64,000 bases of DNA. Origin: Sialis fuliginosa. Its lineage: Eukaryota > Arthropoda > Insecta > Megaloptera > Sialidae. Of this stretch, positions 11,597 through 22,187 are shown piece by piece; the first letter of the stretch is position 1, and every line of letters begins with the position of its first letter. Below the pieces are notes generated by a model. That model saw nothing but the letters and a program-made list of their open reading frames with translations, was not told the origin of the DNA and did no database searches. Where the stretch lies: positions 12,152,001-12,216,000 of the forward strand of contig OY540810.1 of NCBI GenBank assembly GCA_961205875.1. The letters run 5' to 3'. Made by a program: the position numbers and the translations under genes.

Positions 11597-12440
11597 GGGT
11601 TGCTTATAAAACTGGGAACTCTTATAGTTTCGCTCTGTCCGTCCGTCTGTCAGTCTATTTAAATTGTTAACAGATTAAGATGAAATTTGGTATACGGGCG
11701 AAAACTGATAACTCAAAAACAGAAATGATGAGATTAAAAAAAACTTTTTTTCATCACCTTCCCATATAGACTGAAAAGTACCTATATTAAAAAAAAATCA
11801 CTTAATCCATTTTTTTCCGACTAGATGATACAAAATATACACAAACTATACACCTAAACGTGAAATACTGTATCCATTGGTGAAAACCGGAATAAAATCC
11901 GTTCAGTAGTTACTGAGAAAATCGTGTACTGACAGACAGACATATATTTTAAAATTCCGAAAATACAACAAAAATATCTCAGAACCTTTTGATTTTAACC
12001 CTTCACTAACAATATATTTGCTTTTAAATGTCAACAAATGGGATCTATTGGAGGGGGTCCCATAGACTGAAAAATGAATTTACAATTTTTTTTCGCTTAC
12101 CCCATTGAGTGGGGTGTTTTTTAGATAGGTCTGCTAGAGTGCGACAAAAAATGTTAAATGACCTTTTGATTGTAACCCTTCAATCACGAATTATTTGCAT
12201 TTAAATGTCGTTATCAGAGCATCCCCCCCTCTAATTTCTAAAGTATCAATGTAAAAAACCTAAAAAATATTCCAGAATGTAGCTTTTAATAAGTAATTTT
12301 AATGAAAATTATAACAAACACTGTAGTAAAAATAGTTTATGAAAAATTTTGAAATAACTCTTTTTTACAAATCGTAATGACTACGGAACTCTATCATGTG
12401 CGTGCCCAACGTGCACTTGGCCATTTTATTTATTGTAGGT
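11597..12440 (+). mobile_element. long dispersed repeat with ...CACTTGGCC end, plus copy
   Basis: Landmarks in order are TCGCTCTGTCCGTCCGTCTG, AAATTTGGTATACGGGCG, CATTGAGTGGGGTG, TTTTGATT.TAACCCTTCA, and finally ACTACGGAACTCTATCA with GTGCACTTGGCC. The same order is found reversed at 25253-25912 and partly at 51826-52110. A piece of another repeat (11848-11945, with CCGGAATAAAATCCGTTCAG) is embedded. The family resembles a very common lepidopteran dispersed repeat; its class cannot be fixed here. Confidence 0.6.
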
Positions 12441-12491
12441 AGCCTTAAAAAAAACTCTTATTTTTAATTTTATTGGGTTAAAATTATAAAT

Positions 12492-12526
12492 ATTTTTATA
12501 CTTTTAATATTTAAAAGTATAAAAAT
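12492..12526. repeat. perfect 16-bp hairpin
   Basis: ATTTTTATACTTTTAA at 12492-12507 is followed by TAT and by its exact reverse complement at 12511-12526. It lies just past the end of the dispersed repeat and 50 bp before the TIR element at 12579. It may be a chance AT-rich hairpin or a remnant end. Confidence 0.6.
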
Positions 12527-12578
12527 GTATATATTGAAAGTATAGTTTGAATTGGTTTTAAATTCAGAATATAATTTC

Positions 12579-13560
12579 TAGGGTTACATACTGAGACGAG
12601 AGTGCCTTTAATTTAAACGAGACTTGGCCGTATGAAATTTTGATGGGACGATATTGAGTTGTTTTTTAATAGTTAGAAAAAATGAATTATTTGATTTTCA
12701 AATTCATAATTGAAGTACAATTTATTACATTCGTTATATTTTATTATAAATCTTATTACAAATACATATAAAACAAAGTACCTCGCCGCGTCTACCAGTG
12801 CACGATTTTCTCAGTAACTACTGTACGGATTTTATTCCGGTTTTCACTAATGGAAAGAGTGTTTTACGAGGAAGGTTTAGGTATATAATTTCTGTAAATT
12901 TCATGTCGAAAAAACTATCGTCGGAGAGGTTAGGTTAGCTGCGTAAATAAGTGAAAACAATGTTAAATAGGTTTATTATAGATTAAATTTATATCCCCGG
13001 GTAACACCGAGTTTAGTATGAGAAAAAAAATTAAATTTGTGCAGCCCTAATTATTTCTTCATTACACCAAATTAGATATTTCCATAAGATGATAACACAT
13101 ATATAATATATACTATAACATATGAAGTGATTATATTAATTAATAATTATAATTCTCAAGATTCTTTTAAAGATATAAAATCACTGACATTTTACAAAAC
13201 TTGCAAAAATTAGTTGATTACCTCTAGACACTTGTCAGACACCAATTAAAGAAGTTAACATTTTTTACTATCTTGTTCTCAAATCATAATCAAAGAAATC
13301 TTATTTTGCCGCAATTTTTTTTCCAGAAATATGTAATACTATACAATTATTTAGATATTTTGATAACGAAACAGCATTCTTGTTTTTATATGCATAGTTT
13401 GTTTGGGAAATTGGGTTGCTTTAAATCAGTACCTAAATAGGATTCGCAAAATTTAATTTTAAATGCTATTTTCTCCATTCTTGCAACTGTTTTAACTAAT
13501 TCGTCTCTCATCTCGTCTCTAATTTTACAACTGACAGTCTCGTCTCAACATGTAGCCCTA
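12579..13560. mobile_element. TIR element with TAGGG(T/C)TACAT ends and GAGACGAG motifs
   Basis: The left end reads TAGGGTTACATACTGAGACG and the right end reads CGTCTCAACATGTAGCCCTA, an inverted pair. GAGACGAG/CTCGTCTC motifs repeat near both ends (12600-12640, 13500-13550). No clear 8-bp duplication remains. A Helitron-like fragment (12752-13012) lies inside. The family is most like hAT from its TAGGG start. Similar GAGACGAG clusters occur near 17140-17235, 26355-26395 and 29945-30040. Confidence 0.6.
12752..13012 (+). mobile_element. Helitron-like repeat with CCCGGGTAACACCG end
   Basis: Landmarks are AAACAAAGTACCTCGCCGCG, TGCACGATTTTCTCAGTAAC, CCGGTTTTCACTAATGG, and ATATCCCCGGGTAACACCGA at the end. 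Other copies are plus 47036-47323 and 61795-61968, and minus 47780-48045, 59579-59820 and 44497-44573. Complete members elsewhere end at GCGCTAG followed by T (reversed at 47780), which supports a Helitron-like assignment. Confidence 0.6.
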
Positions 13561-13592
13561 GTTTTAACTTAAATGAAAATCGAAAAATACAC

Positions 13593-13792
13593 GTACTTTC
13601 TTAAACTGAATCAGTGAGAATTCCACTGATTCCTTCAGTGAATGTAAAAGTCACTGAAAATCAGTGGTATATACCAGTTTTTTTATCCACTGATTAGCAG
13701 TGGTCTACTTTTCACTATTTCACAGTGCAGAGAATAGTTACTTAAATCAGTGACTATTAACTGATTCAGTTTTAGAGAGTAAAGAAAAGTAC
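13593..13792. mobile_element. TIR element packed with CACTGA/TCAGTG motifs, copy 1
   Basis: About 200 bp hold at least eight CACTGA or TCAGTG motifs in both orientations, many overlapping as dyads. The ends are inverted: GTACTTTCTTAAACTGAATC on the left and GATTCAGTTTTAGAGAG near the right, followed by AAAGTAC. A second, longer copy begins only 140 bp downstream. No coding frame is visible. The superfamily is not recognised. Confidence 0.7.
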
Positions 13793-13930
13793 ATACCAAC
13801 CAAGAGATTAGGTGCGGTTATAACATTTTTTTTTGGCTTGCTGAAACCGAATCCGTTACCCAAATTGCTCTATCATATAATTTATAATTTAAAATTGCGA
13901 AAAATGTTAATTTTGACCATATATATTCAT

Positions 13931-14180
13931 ATACTTTGAATCAGTGAAAATTCCACTTATTCCTTTAGTGAACATAGAAGTCACTGAAAATCAGTGGTAT
14001 ATACCAATTATTACTGATCAATTAGTGATTTTATAGCCATATAAACAATGATTCACTGATTTGAACAGTGATTATCCAATGATTATCAGTGATCTACTTT
14101 TCACTATTTCACAGTGCAAAGTAGTCCATAGCCACTGATAATCAGTGGCTATTCACTGATTAAATTTTAGAGAGTAGGTA
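13931..14180. mobile_element. TIR element packed with CACTGA/TCAGTG motifs, copy 2
   Basis: It shares with copy 1 the block GTCACTGAAAATCAGTGG, then GTATATACCA, CTACTTTTCACTATTTCACA, and the terminal TTTTAGAGAGTA. It carries extra motif units, making it about 50 bp longer. The orientation is the same as copy 1, so the two lie in direct tandem with a 138-bp spacer. Confidence 0.7.
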
Positions 14181-16273
14181 TGCAATTTTTTTCTAATTTT
14201 TATTTACGATAGCAAATAATATTATATTTCGCCTATGATTTGTTCAGGTTATGTTATTCATTATACATTATTAAATATCGATTGCCCCACATAAACTTTA
14301 TTCGCAAAAAAACTATTCAGCCAGTAATTACTAATTTATGTTTAAATTGACTTGTAAAAACCCATAACTAATTTTTAATATCAATAAGGTAATAAAATTA
14401 TAATATCAAAATATTTTATAGGTATGTTTTGTAAATTATTTATTTATATTTGCTAAAACTTACAAATGTATAGTCTAAATCAGTGGTTCCGAAACTTATT
14501 TTGTTGTGGAACCCTTACACGATTTTTCAAAAATAATGTTTATATTTTACACGAAGTATAATAAGACATTAAATAAAACAAAATTTTGTTTATGCATATT
14601 TAATTTTTATAGTATTTATAGGAAAGAGTTTTGACAGCCTGAATCAATTTCTTATTGATTGTAGTTGCCAAGTCTAACGCAGAGCTGTATTTTCTCATTT
14701 TGGAATCGGAATACAGGATCTATGTAAATTTAAAATTTGGGGGAGGGGTAATATTTTAGGTTGACAAAGAACTTTTAAAGTACAGTATTTTTAATAAGAT
14801 TTTTTTTATTTACCTAATTTGTTTTAATTAGTTTTTTTTGGTGGGTGGGGTCCTTACCTCTATGACTCCACCCTAGATCCATGTTTAAGGAAATATTACT
14901 TACTTTCAGAAAATAAACAATTATATTAACTATGCATTATTTATAAATTTATATAAATCCTTTCTATAATTAATTTCATTTCCATATAATTAATTAATAT
15001 AGCACTTAATAACTTTTGAAAATGTAAAATAACCACAAATGTAATTAGTAAAAGTATAATTAAATGTCTGTCGCAAGGTCATAAATATATGATTTTCGAG
15101 TTTAATAAATAAAAATTCTTAATCAGGTTTAAAATATTTAACGTATTGCATAATTACTGGAGTGGCATTGTTTTATTGTGGTTGAGGTGTATATTTTTAG
15201 TTTAAGTGTATTGCATAATGTTTGTCAACATTGTAAAAAATCAGATATATTGGTGAAGTGAGTGCAATATATACACAACAACATGAAAATACTAAACTAC
15301 TGCTTTAGAATCGTTTTACCTTTATTAATGAAGTTGGGGATAATTTTTAAAATAGGTATGCACTATGTACTTACCTTCTACATTTTACCTCGGAATAATC
15401 GATAATTTTTTAAAGGTATATAAAGTAATCACTCCATTTACGCGGATTCACTTTTACGCGATAGAAAAAAGTTTGGAAATTTCTATTGTTCCATTTATAC
15501 GGAACCAAATGATCGCGTAAATGGAGGGATAACTGTATTATCAAACTAATGAATTAATTATTTGACAATCTCTCGACTGTGCATTCTGACACAGTCACTC
15601 CCATATGTCTTTCTTATCTAATATGAACTAATTAAGCAAAAAATATATTTATATGCTTCAAATTTACAATTTTAAAAAATCAACTGTATCGTGTGGGCCG
15701 ACCGACCCTTAACACGCACGTACTCCCGTCCCTGAAGGTGTTAAAGCACCGAACGTCCGGCACCGGCGGCGAGTCGCGACGTAATGAGATTACTTAAAAT
15801 GGCTGCTTAGATTTTTAGAAAAACATCAAAACATGACCTGTGAGGACCGGTTGACCTCCGCAGGACCAGTTTAGGGTTAAATGTGAAGTACTTGAAGTAT
15901 TGACTCTCTGGGTGTAGACCAAATTCATCGGACATTAATCACAACTCAATCTAAAGTTGTATACTCTTATTATCACCAAAAATCTTAAGCAAATAAAAAC
16001 GAAATAAAAAAAAACAACCGCAAGTGTTTTTGTATTGCACCCGTAAGGTTAGGTGTTTATTTATGCGGTACCATGCGCGCCATCTCGCGTTGTGCACTCG
16101 TATACGTGATGTGTAAAATTTCACGGAGTTTCCAGCATGAAGATGCTTTCAACACGCTCAAGTGTTTGCGCATAATATGTGTGCTAGTGTTGCTGTTATG
16201 GTGAATTTGAATTTTCAAGATGAACGTGCTGAAAAATCGGTTACTAGATCAAATATTTCAAAGATGTTACTTC
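14181..16273. other. mixed AT-rich region with worn elements and a GC-rich block
   Basis: A hAT-like left end (CAGTGGTTCCGAAACTT) stands at about 14484, and a fragment of the GAGATACTC element lies at 14622-14700. A small TTTACGCGG element is listed separately. The block 15690-15870 is GC-rich for this window (CGGCACCGGCGGCGAGTCG) and seems unique. At 16199-16291 a 30-codon frame (MVNLNFQDERAEKS...) runs into a hAT end; I cannot support it as a gene. Confidence 0.4.
15426..15532. mobile_element. small TIR element with CTCCATTTACGCGG ends, copy 1
   Basis: The left end has ACTCCATTTACGCGG and the right end has CGCGTAAATGGAGGGAT. The 107-bp element is almost all inverted repeat. A fuller copy with a TA duplication lies at 34331-34493. 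These ends resemble small mariner/pogo-like MITEs. Confidence 0.75.
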
Positions 16274-16322
16274 AGTGGTTTTTAAACTAGGGTCCCTAGA
16301 CCATATAAGTTTAAGAACCGCT
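16274..16322. mobile_element. minimal hAT-like remnant (CAGTGGTT...AACCGCT)
   Basis: CAGTGGTTTTTAAACTAGGG and TTTAAGAACCGCT are inverted, separated by only a few bases. They match the ends of the hAT element at 41600-41800, so this is an internally collapsed copy. No duplication is visible. Confidence 0.55.
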
Positions 16323-16440
16323 TAAGTTATTTTAAGTATCATCTGAACATAGTTGCCAGTTGTCTGTATTATTTCCACTCACTTCCTTCTAGCGCCTGCA
16401 CTATTATACAGTATTCTTATAACTTATAATAAATGAATTG

Positions 16441-16775
16441 TGCTTCCTTGCCATATCAGAAGGAATAGGGGAACCTGTGTGATTTTTTTTGCAAAGAGGA
16501 AGAAATTTTTTTATCTGATTTCAAAATTTTCACTTGTTCTTTTTGTTTCAGTGTTTGTCTGTGTATTTTTCTCCTGAATCCTTTTCACAAGTTTAACTCA
16601 TAGACCACTGAACCGATATTAATTAAACTTGGTTGATTAGGTCTGACAAGTAGATGGCCTCATATAAACATTATCAAAATCCCATCCCAAAATTGTTATT
16701 TTTTCAAAATATTTCAAGAACGACGCATGTTATCCGTGAAAATTTTATGGGATTTTTTTAAAAATAATTTAATTT
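16441..16775 (+). mobile_element. TTTTGCTTCC-family repeat, worn partial copy
   Basis: It matches the first half of 32763-33478 with many changes: TGCTTCCTTGCCATATC, a GTTTGTCTGTGT block, AACTCATAGACCACTGAACC, and CAAGAACGACGCATGTTA. The tetranucleotide GTCT/GTCC tract is eroded, suggesting an old copy. Confidence 0.55.
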
Positions 16776-17932
16776 AAAGTCACTATAACTTTTGTAGTAA
16801 AATTATCCCTTACATTGATACATCTCCATTTACTTTTTAAAATTAAAAATCGTCTATTGTATTTTAAAACCAAAAATAAGAAAATAATAATAATTTTTCT
16901 AATTAATTATTTTTAAATACGTTAATTAGAAACAGTTTCGGCTATTACTTAAGAATCCTTACAAGAAAAATGGGATAGAGGGGGGGAAAGTTTATAAAAT
17001 CATCCTTACATAATTAATGGATGCTCCCTAAGATTCATTATATTTCAAAATTTATTTGTATACAAGTGGAAAAAATATAGTACAAAATTTACATTTCGGC
17101 TATCGATTTCTATCACATATCGGTTATATGTACGAGACGAGACTGAAACGAGAAAGAGATGGCTTCAATTTCACTAGACGTGGCTTCAGTTAAACAAAAC
17201 TAAAACGAGGCGAGACTTACTTAACTCTCGTCTTATGTCCAGCTCTACTTATAAGTATTAAAACACGTATAATATTAAAAAAAAATGTTGAACTTAATCG
17301 AATTAATGTAATATAATAACTTTTTATAAATATAATCATTCTAAAAAATCATATTGTTTTGTACATGCTCAAAAGCACTTACAAATTATTCATAATTAAA
17401 CAATTCCCGAACAAAAGGTAATAAAAAACCGAATTATTTTTAATATCAGCATTCTAACAAGTGCAAAAACACAGCGAATTATATCACGAAAACCATTTGC
17501 CCACCTGCACTAAATTAAACAACGATTTTCTTGTTTTATCGTTTGATATCTAATAACATTCCTTTACTTCCTTAGAATCACGTACTACCAAGAAACTCAT
17601 CCACGCACAAGCCTTTCAGAATCGTATGAATTTATTGACTCAAGATGTTATAAAACATTTTATATTCTTAGTAAGAATTGAGTGATGCAGCCATGCACAG
17701 CTGTAAATGTTCGACTATATTTCAATTAAAAAGGTATTAAAATAGCGTGGTATAGTTTTAGAGTATGCTTAATTTAAAAGCAGTGGTGATTGGTGTACAT
17801 CATAATATAAATATAGGCTGAATAAAAAATATGGACTATTGCTCATATTTTCTTTAAAAATGTTTTAGTTAAAGTTTTAGAGAAATTATTTTCTATGTAA
17901 TACTAATCTTAAAAAAAATGGGTACTATCAGT
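16776..17932. other. AT-rich region, no gene
   Basis: Nothing coding is visible. A cluster of GAGACGAG-type motifs lies at 17140-17235, ending near ATGTCCAGCTCTA. A poly-G run lies at about 16979-16986. Confidence 0.4.
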
Positions 17933-18841
17933 TAGAGCTGGGCGCGGATCGTGAATTTTTCAGGTCACATCGGGGCACGGCCGTGACCCGCGTTAGCGTG
18001 AACTATTTTCAAATCTTGAACTGTGAGTGAGTTAAATTAAAATAACCGTGCGTGACCGTACGTAAATCCGTGAGTATATTTTGAAGATATTTTTTTTTAT
18101 AAACTTATTTGATCTTTTTTTAATATCTAAACTAATAATGCATAAATATTTATAATAATAATTTTTAGAAGCACTTTCACAGGGTCAGTATTGCCAACTA
18201 TATCAGAACACCAAAAAAAGATTTTAAAATGTATTGTAGCTTTATTTTCTTATTGTTTTGTTTGCTATTACTTGTACACTTGTACTAGAATGCAGTCTAG
18301 AAGAAATAATATGAATAAAGAATACACACATGGGCGTAGCCAGGGTGGGGCAGGGGGGGGGGGGGCGCTTGCCCCCCCCCCCTAGCTTGTGGACAAAAAG
18401 TAATAAGTAAATCAGTATTATTGTCCAAACAGGGATATTTCTAGACTTATATGATGTCCATTAGATTAATTTAACATTTCGAGGTCCCAGACGCCAAAAA
18501 TTTGAGGCTCATTGAAAATATTTTCATTAAAAAAAATTTTATAAAACTTTTTAGGTAAGGTGTGAGAGCTTTTTTGTTCACCCCTCTCTCATTACCTCGG
18601 GGTCCTAGGCAAAACACGCCGATCAATCGGTTTAAAAAAAAAAATTTGCCCCCCCCTGAACAAAATTCTGGCTACGCCCATGAATACACACAATATATTG
18701 CATGTAAAAAACATTAATTTTCATCATTTCATGACCCGCCGTGCGTGATCAGGCGTGAATATCTTTTTGTAACCGTGAGTGAGCAAGCGTGACTAAAAAA
18801 TTTTCTCTCGTAAGGAAAAATTACTCACGCGCCCAGCTTTA
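17933..18841 (+). mobile_element. hAT element (TAGAGCTGGGCGC ends), copy 2, with nested hAT
   Basis: TIRs are TAGAGCTGGGCGC and GCGCCCAGCTTTA. An exact 8-bp duplication, CTATCAGT, lies at 17925-17932 and 18842-18849. Subterminal regions (17945-18075 and 18730-18830) are dense in GTGA/TCACG motifs, as in the copy at 2855-3499. A second hAT (18328-18682) is inserted; without it the element is about 546 bp. The frame 18191-18385 crosses the insertion and is not a gene. Confidence 0.92.
18328..18682. mobile_element. hAT non-autonomous element (CATGGGCGTAGCC ends), copy 2
   Basis: The ends are CATGGGCGTAGCCAGGG and CTGGCTACGCCCATG, flanked by an exact duplication AATACACA at 18320-18327 and 18683-18690. 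It shares its sequence next to both ends with copy 1 (4877-5656), including the poly-C tract and GGCAAAACACGCCGATCAA, but the middle is shorter. It inserted into another hAT and is therefore the younger. Confidence 0.95.
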
Positions 18842-18849
18842 CTATCAGT

Positions 18850-20092
18850 TACGTTAGTATGGCATTTAACTTTTCTTTTTAATGACAACATACCTTTTTT
18901 GTAGTTCCTATGAATAGATCCTAATATTTTGCATACAACCCTGTAAAATTTTAATGATATTACGTACGAAAATTTTAGAGAAAAATTATCTTTTATAATC
19001 ACAATTATTAACTACAACTTAACTAAGTAAGCATTGAAAAATGACTGAAACTTGCGAAAAATGGTTATAGAAAACGTAAGAGTTTCTTTTAGAAAAAGAA
19101 TACAGATGTGTTTGGACAACAATGCATGGTTCACACTTTTCACACAATAGTAACTAATAACTAAAATTGTCTAAAAAATCATAAAAAAATCTCCAGAAAT
19201 CATCCTTTCAGTGCCAATTTTTAATATTTAAAAATATTTTTGAATTTATATACATTAAGAAGAAAAAAATATCGATTTTTTTACCCATCACGTTGATATA
19301 TCTGACCATATAAAGTCTTAACCCGGCACTGACATGTGTATATACAATGTATACATACTTACATAAACACCTGTTTTCTTACAATCATTGCGAGCCTAAA
19401 TCGGGTGGGTGGGTAAATGATGGGTGTTCACACACACACATACACACATATGTCACCTTCCCCCGGATCTTTGTGTCGAGTTTGATATGTGTATGAGAGA
19501 GCGGCCCCATTTACATAATGTCCGTCCGCCAAAGGTGGCCTGGGTCGGTATGCACAGTCGCGTGCCGAGATCTCTGACCCTATGTGAGACAATCACACAA
19601 CACGTGCACACTCCCATAGAAATAGAACATTACTGGAGTGATGCAGTTATTGAAAAAACAAAAATTGCATTGAAAAGAGGAGAGTCTGCAATTTTATTCG
19701 GGCAATGGTAGAAGTAAGTACGTACACGTCAAGATGAATAATCTAACGTTTATTCTCGAAAAGTGCTTCTTTTCGAGAGGAAAAGTGTATGGCAGTTCTT
19801 GTAGAAGATTTCGTATTAAATACGGAAAACATAAAGTTAAGGGTGAAACCACATTAAAAAGTAAATAAGTAACTCATTATTTATTTAAATTTATTACATT
19901 AAAATCATTTTTAAATAGAATTATTGATAATTTTAGCATATTTTTCATCAATAAAATAAATAGAATAAGAAATAAATAATAAAATAAATAAATGCAGAAA
20001 CATTTTATTAAATTTTATTTATACCTATTAAAAACTATTTTTGTTTTTTCAATAACAGCATCTGTTTGAAAATGACAGCTGATTAGTAAATA
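18850..20092. other. non-repetitive stretch with a GC-richer block
   Basis: This is one of the few long stretches without a recognised element. The block 19385-19720 is GC-richer and includes a short (CA)n run at about 19429-19447. A perfect 9-bp hairpin (CTCGAAAAG, loop TGCTT) is at 19755-19777. The minus frame at 18793-19002 overlaps the end of a hAT and is chance. Confidence 0.4.
19424..19714 (+). other. possible exon remnant or chance frame
   Basis: An open frame of 95 codons ends at TAG (19709-19711). Its C-terminal part, with EKTKIALKRGESAILFGQ, has balanced composition unlike the AT-driven frames around it. GTAAGTAC at 19714-19721 is a strong donor match, and CACTCCCATAG at about 19609-19619 could be an acceptor. 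However, the stop lies before the strong donor, and the N-terminal part is a (CA)n translation. I recognise no family. It could be an exon piece, a decayed gene, or chance. Confidence 0.15.
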
Positions 20093-20187
20093 ATAATTAA
20101 ATTTAACAGTTTTTGAAGTCGGTGCCAAGAAAAAAAATTTTAATAATGAAAAAAATAAAACCGACTTCAAAAACTGTTAAATTTAAT
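20093..20187. repeat. inverted pair of AGTTTTTGAAGTCGGT tails
   Basis: ATTTAACAGTTTTTGAAGTC and its reverse complement (about 20160-20187) form a stem with a loop of about 40 bp. The same head-to-head arrangement is at 37112-37205. These are fragments of the LINE-tail-like repeat seen at 4641-5890. Confidence 0.6.
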
Positions 20188-20306
20188 TATTATATACTTT
20201 TGATTGTTTTTCTAACGATAAGTCGGTTTTATTTTTTTTCTTAAAAGAAGATTGTAGATTAGTTTTCAAATTGGATGATGTATAGAGACCTTAAGATGGT
20301 CATTAA

Positions 20307-21319
20307 AGGCCTCTATACACCATCCAATTTGACATCCAATCTGCAGGGCCGATTTGTAGGAAGGTAGAGTGGGGGTAAATCGGGTACTGTTATAGTAAGT
20401 AGTATTTTTACTTCCACGTTCTGAAAGAAATGGAAGTATTGTAACACCATCGAAAAATCGTGTCCGAGAAAATGACAAATTCTGATTGTACTAACTTCAA
20501 AACGTAAAGAAAAGTTAATTTCCGCATGGCGGCTGTGCGTGTGTCTGTGTGTCAGGATGTAGATTTTTTTTTCGTTCACGATAACTATCGTAAAAATGCA
20601 CCGATCTGAATTATTTTTGGGGAAAATGTTTGTCTCAGTGAGTACTCCAGACCTATTGATTTTGGTGCTAATCGGATTAGGGGTTTTGGAAATAATCGAA
20701 ATTTTGTAACGTTTTTCGTCTAAAAAGTGAATATTGCGAGTATTATTTCACTAATTTTGATAAGATTTGGTACATTTGCAGTTCAATTGAATCTAAGGAA
20801 CATTTATTATTTGTACGTGTCTAAACAGCCATTAAAGGGGTGAAAAACACACTTAAAATTTGAATTTTAAATACAAATATGTCATTAATTCATGTTGCCT
20901 TGGAAACAAACGCAACTAAATTCAAATTGTCAAATTAGTTTTTTTATCGAATGTGTATTATGTTTTGGACATTAGAAAACTAAAACTTATATACAAATGG
21001 TAAAAAGAGCTGTAACCGTCGTAAGTATATATGTTTTTTATGTATTACGAAATTTATATTCATAGTAGTAGATTATATTAATAAAATATTTTTCAAAAAA
21101 TGTATATTTAAAAAGATAGAAAGAACATGGAAGTCATGTATGGTTCTCCATACCGATATTTATATATAATCGCCCCGACTTACCTATACCTGCCCCAATC
21201 TGCAGATTGAATGCCGAATTGATTGGTGTATAGAGGTCTTTACTACAACAGTACGTGATTTACCCCCACTCTACCTCCCTACAAATCGACTTTGCAGATT
21301 GAGTCGTGTATAGAGGCCT
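20307..21319. mobile_element. composite TIR element (AGGCCTCTATACAC ends)
   Basis: The left end begins AGGCCTCTATACACCATCC and the right end finishes GTGTATAGAGGCCT, with TAA on each outer side (20304-20306, 21320-21322). The TIRs extend about 85 bp, including GGTAGAGTGGGGGTAAATC. A further reversed end unit sits just outside at about 20263-20294 and another just inside at about 21197-21241. The 3-bp duplication suggests PIF/Harbinger-like ends, though TTAA-type insertion cannot be excluded. The interior holds another repeat (20400-20890). Confidence 0.75.
20400..20890 (+). repeat. dispersed repeat with TCTGAAAGAAATGGAAGTAT, copy 1
   Basis: Landmarks are TTCTGAAAGAAATGGAAGTA, TTTCCGCATGGCGGCTGTG, AAAATGCACCGATCTGAATT, TTGATTTTGGTGCTAATCG, and AAAGGGGTGAAAA. 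The same order on the same strand is at 48483-49200. Copy 2 lacks the surrounding TIRs, so this unit is independent of the TIR element that contains it. The overlapping minus frames (20266-20579) are chance. Confidence 0.7.
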
Positions 21320-21480
21320 TAAGAGATGGAGTATGTGACAACCAAGTTCTATCTCGGAAGCTGATTGTCACAAGATTTTTCTCTTTTCTATTTTTGATGG
21401 CCACTTTATTACACTCGGAATAAAATACGAATGGCGCTACCCAGTTCTATAAGTCTATGTATTCTATAATATCTCTATGG

Positions 21481-21500
21481 CACACACACACACACACACA
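21481..21500. repeat. (CA)10 microsatellite
   Basis: A perfect CA dinucleotide run of ten units. Confidence 0.95.
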
Positions 21501-21830
21501 CTTCTAGAGGTGTACTGCGTGGGTGTGATTCGGTCTGTTATAATTGGTCAACCATATCGGGAGTATTGTAATTTGTCTTGCTTCTTTTACTCGTGTTATG
21601 TTTTTTCCTGACAAATTGATGCTTGTAGTACAAATTGAGTATTAAATCATGTTGAATTTAATTCTCAGCACTTGCGAGAAAGATGTCTAGATGTTATTTT
21701 TGAATTTATTCATGGTTTGAAACTGTGTTGTTTAAAATTCATATTCTGAAAATATCTGCTATGAGTATCACGGGACTTTCTTATACGTAATATAGAAAAT
21801 AAAAACTGTGTTGTTTAAGATTCATCTTAA

Positions 21831-22187
21831 TCTTAATATATAAAAATGTTAATACATATGTATGTGTTCTCATCAAACCTAAACCACTGGACGTAACGAA
21901 GCCATATTCACACCATACGTTCGTTTGGTGCTCCGTTAAGTTTATCTTTTTTTGGATCGGTACGTGGAACTGGGGTCGATAATGTGTATGTATGGTCCGA
22001 TTTGGCTCATATTCAAAATATAATATATGGTAGTTACGTGGAAAGAAATATTTTTAGAAAAATTGATGACGCTGGAGTCGAGATATTTACGAAAATGTGT
22101 ATTTCTGGTCTGATTTTTAAACAAAATTATTTTTGGACAGAATAACGTTTACCGGGTCAGCTAAAACAACAATTACAACCCTCCTTA
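21831..22187 (+). mobile_element. Helitron-like repeat (TCTTAATATATAAAAAT ... GGGTCAGCTAA)
   Basis: It begins TCTTAATATATAAAAATG after AA. It includes AAACCACTGGACGTAACG and ends near AACGTTTACCGGGTCAGCTAA. The start and the TTACCGGGTCAGCTA end are familiar from insect Helitron-like repeats. The piece from CAGCTAAAACAACAATT to about 22187 is shared with a reversed fragment at 43783-43882, so the true 3' edge may lie further on. The frame 21942-22124 is chance. Confidence 0.55.
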
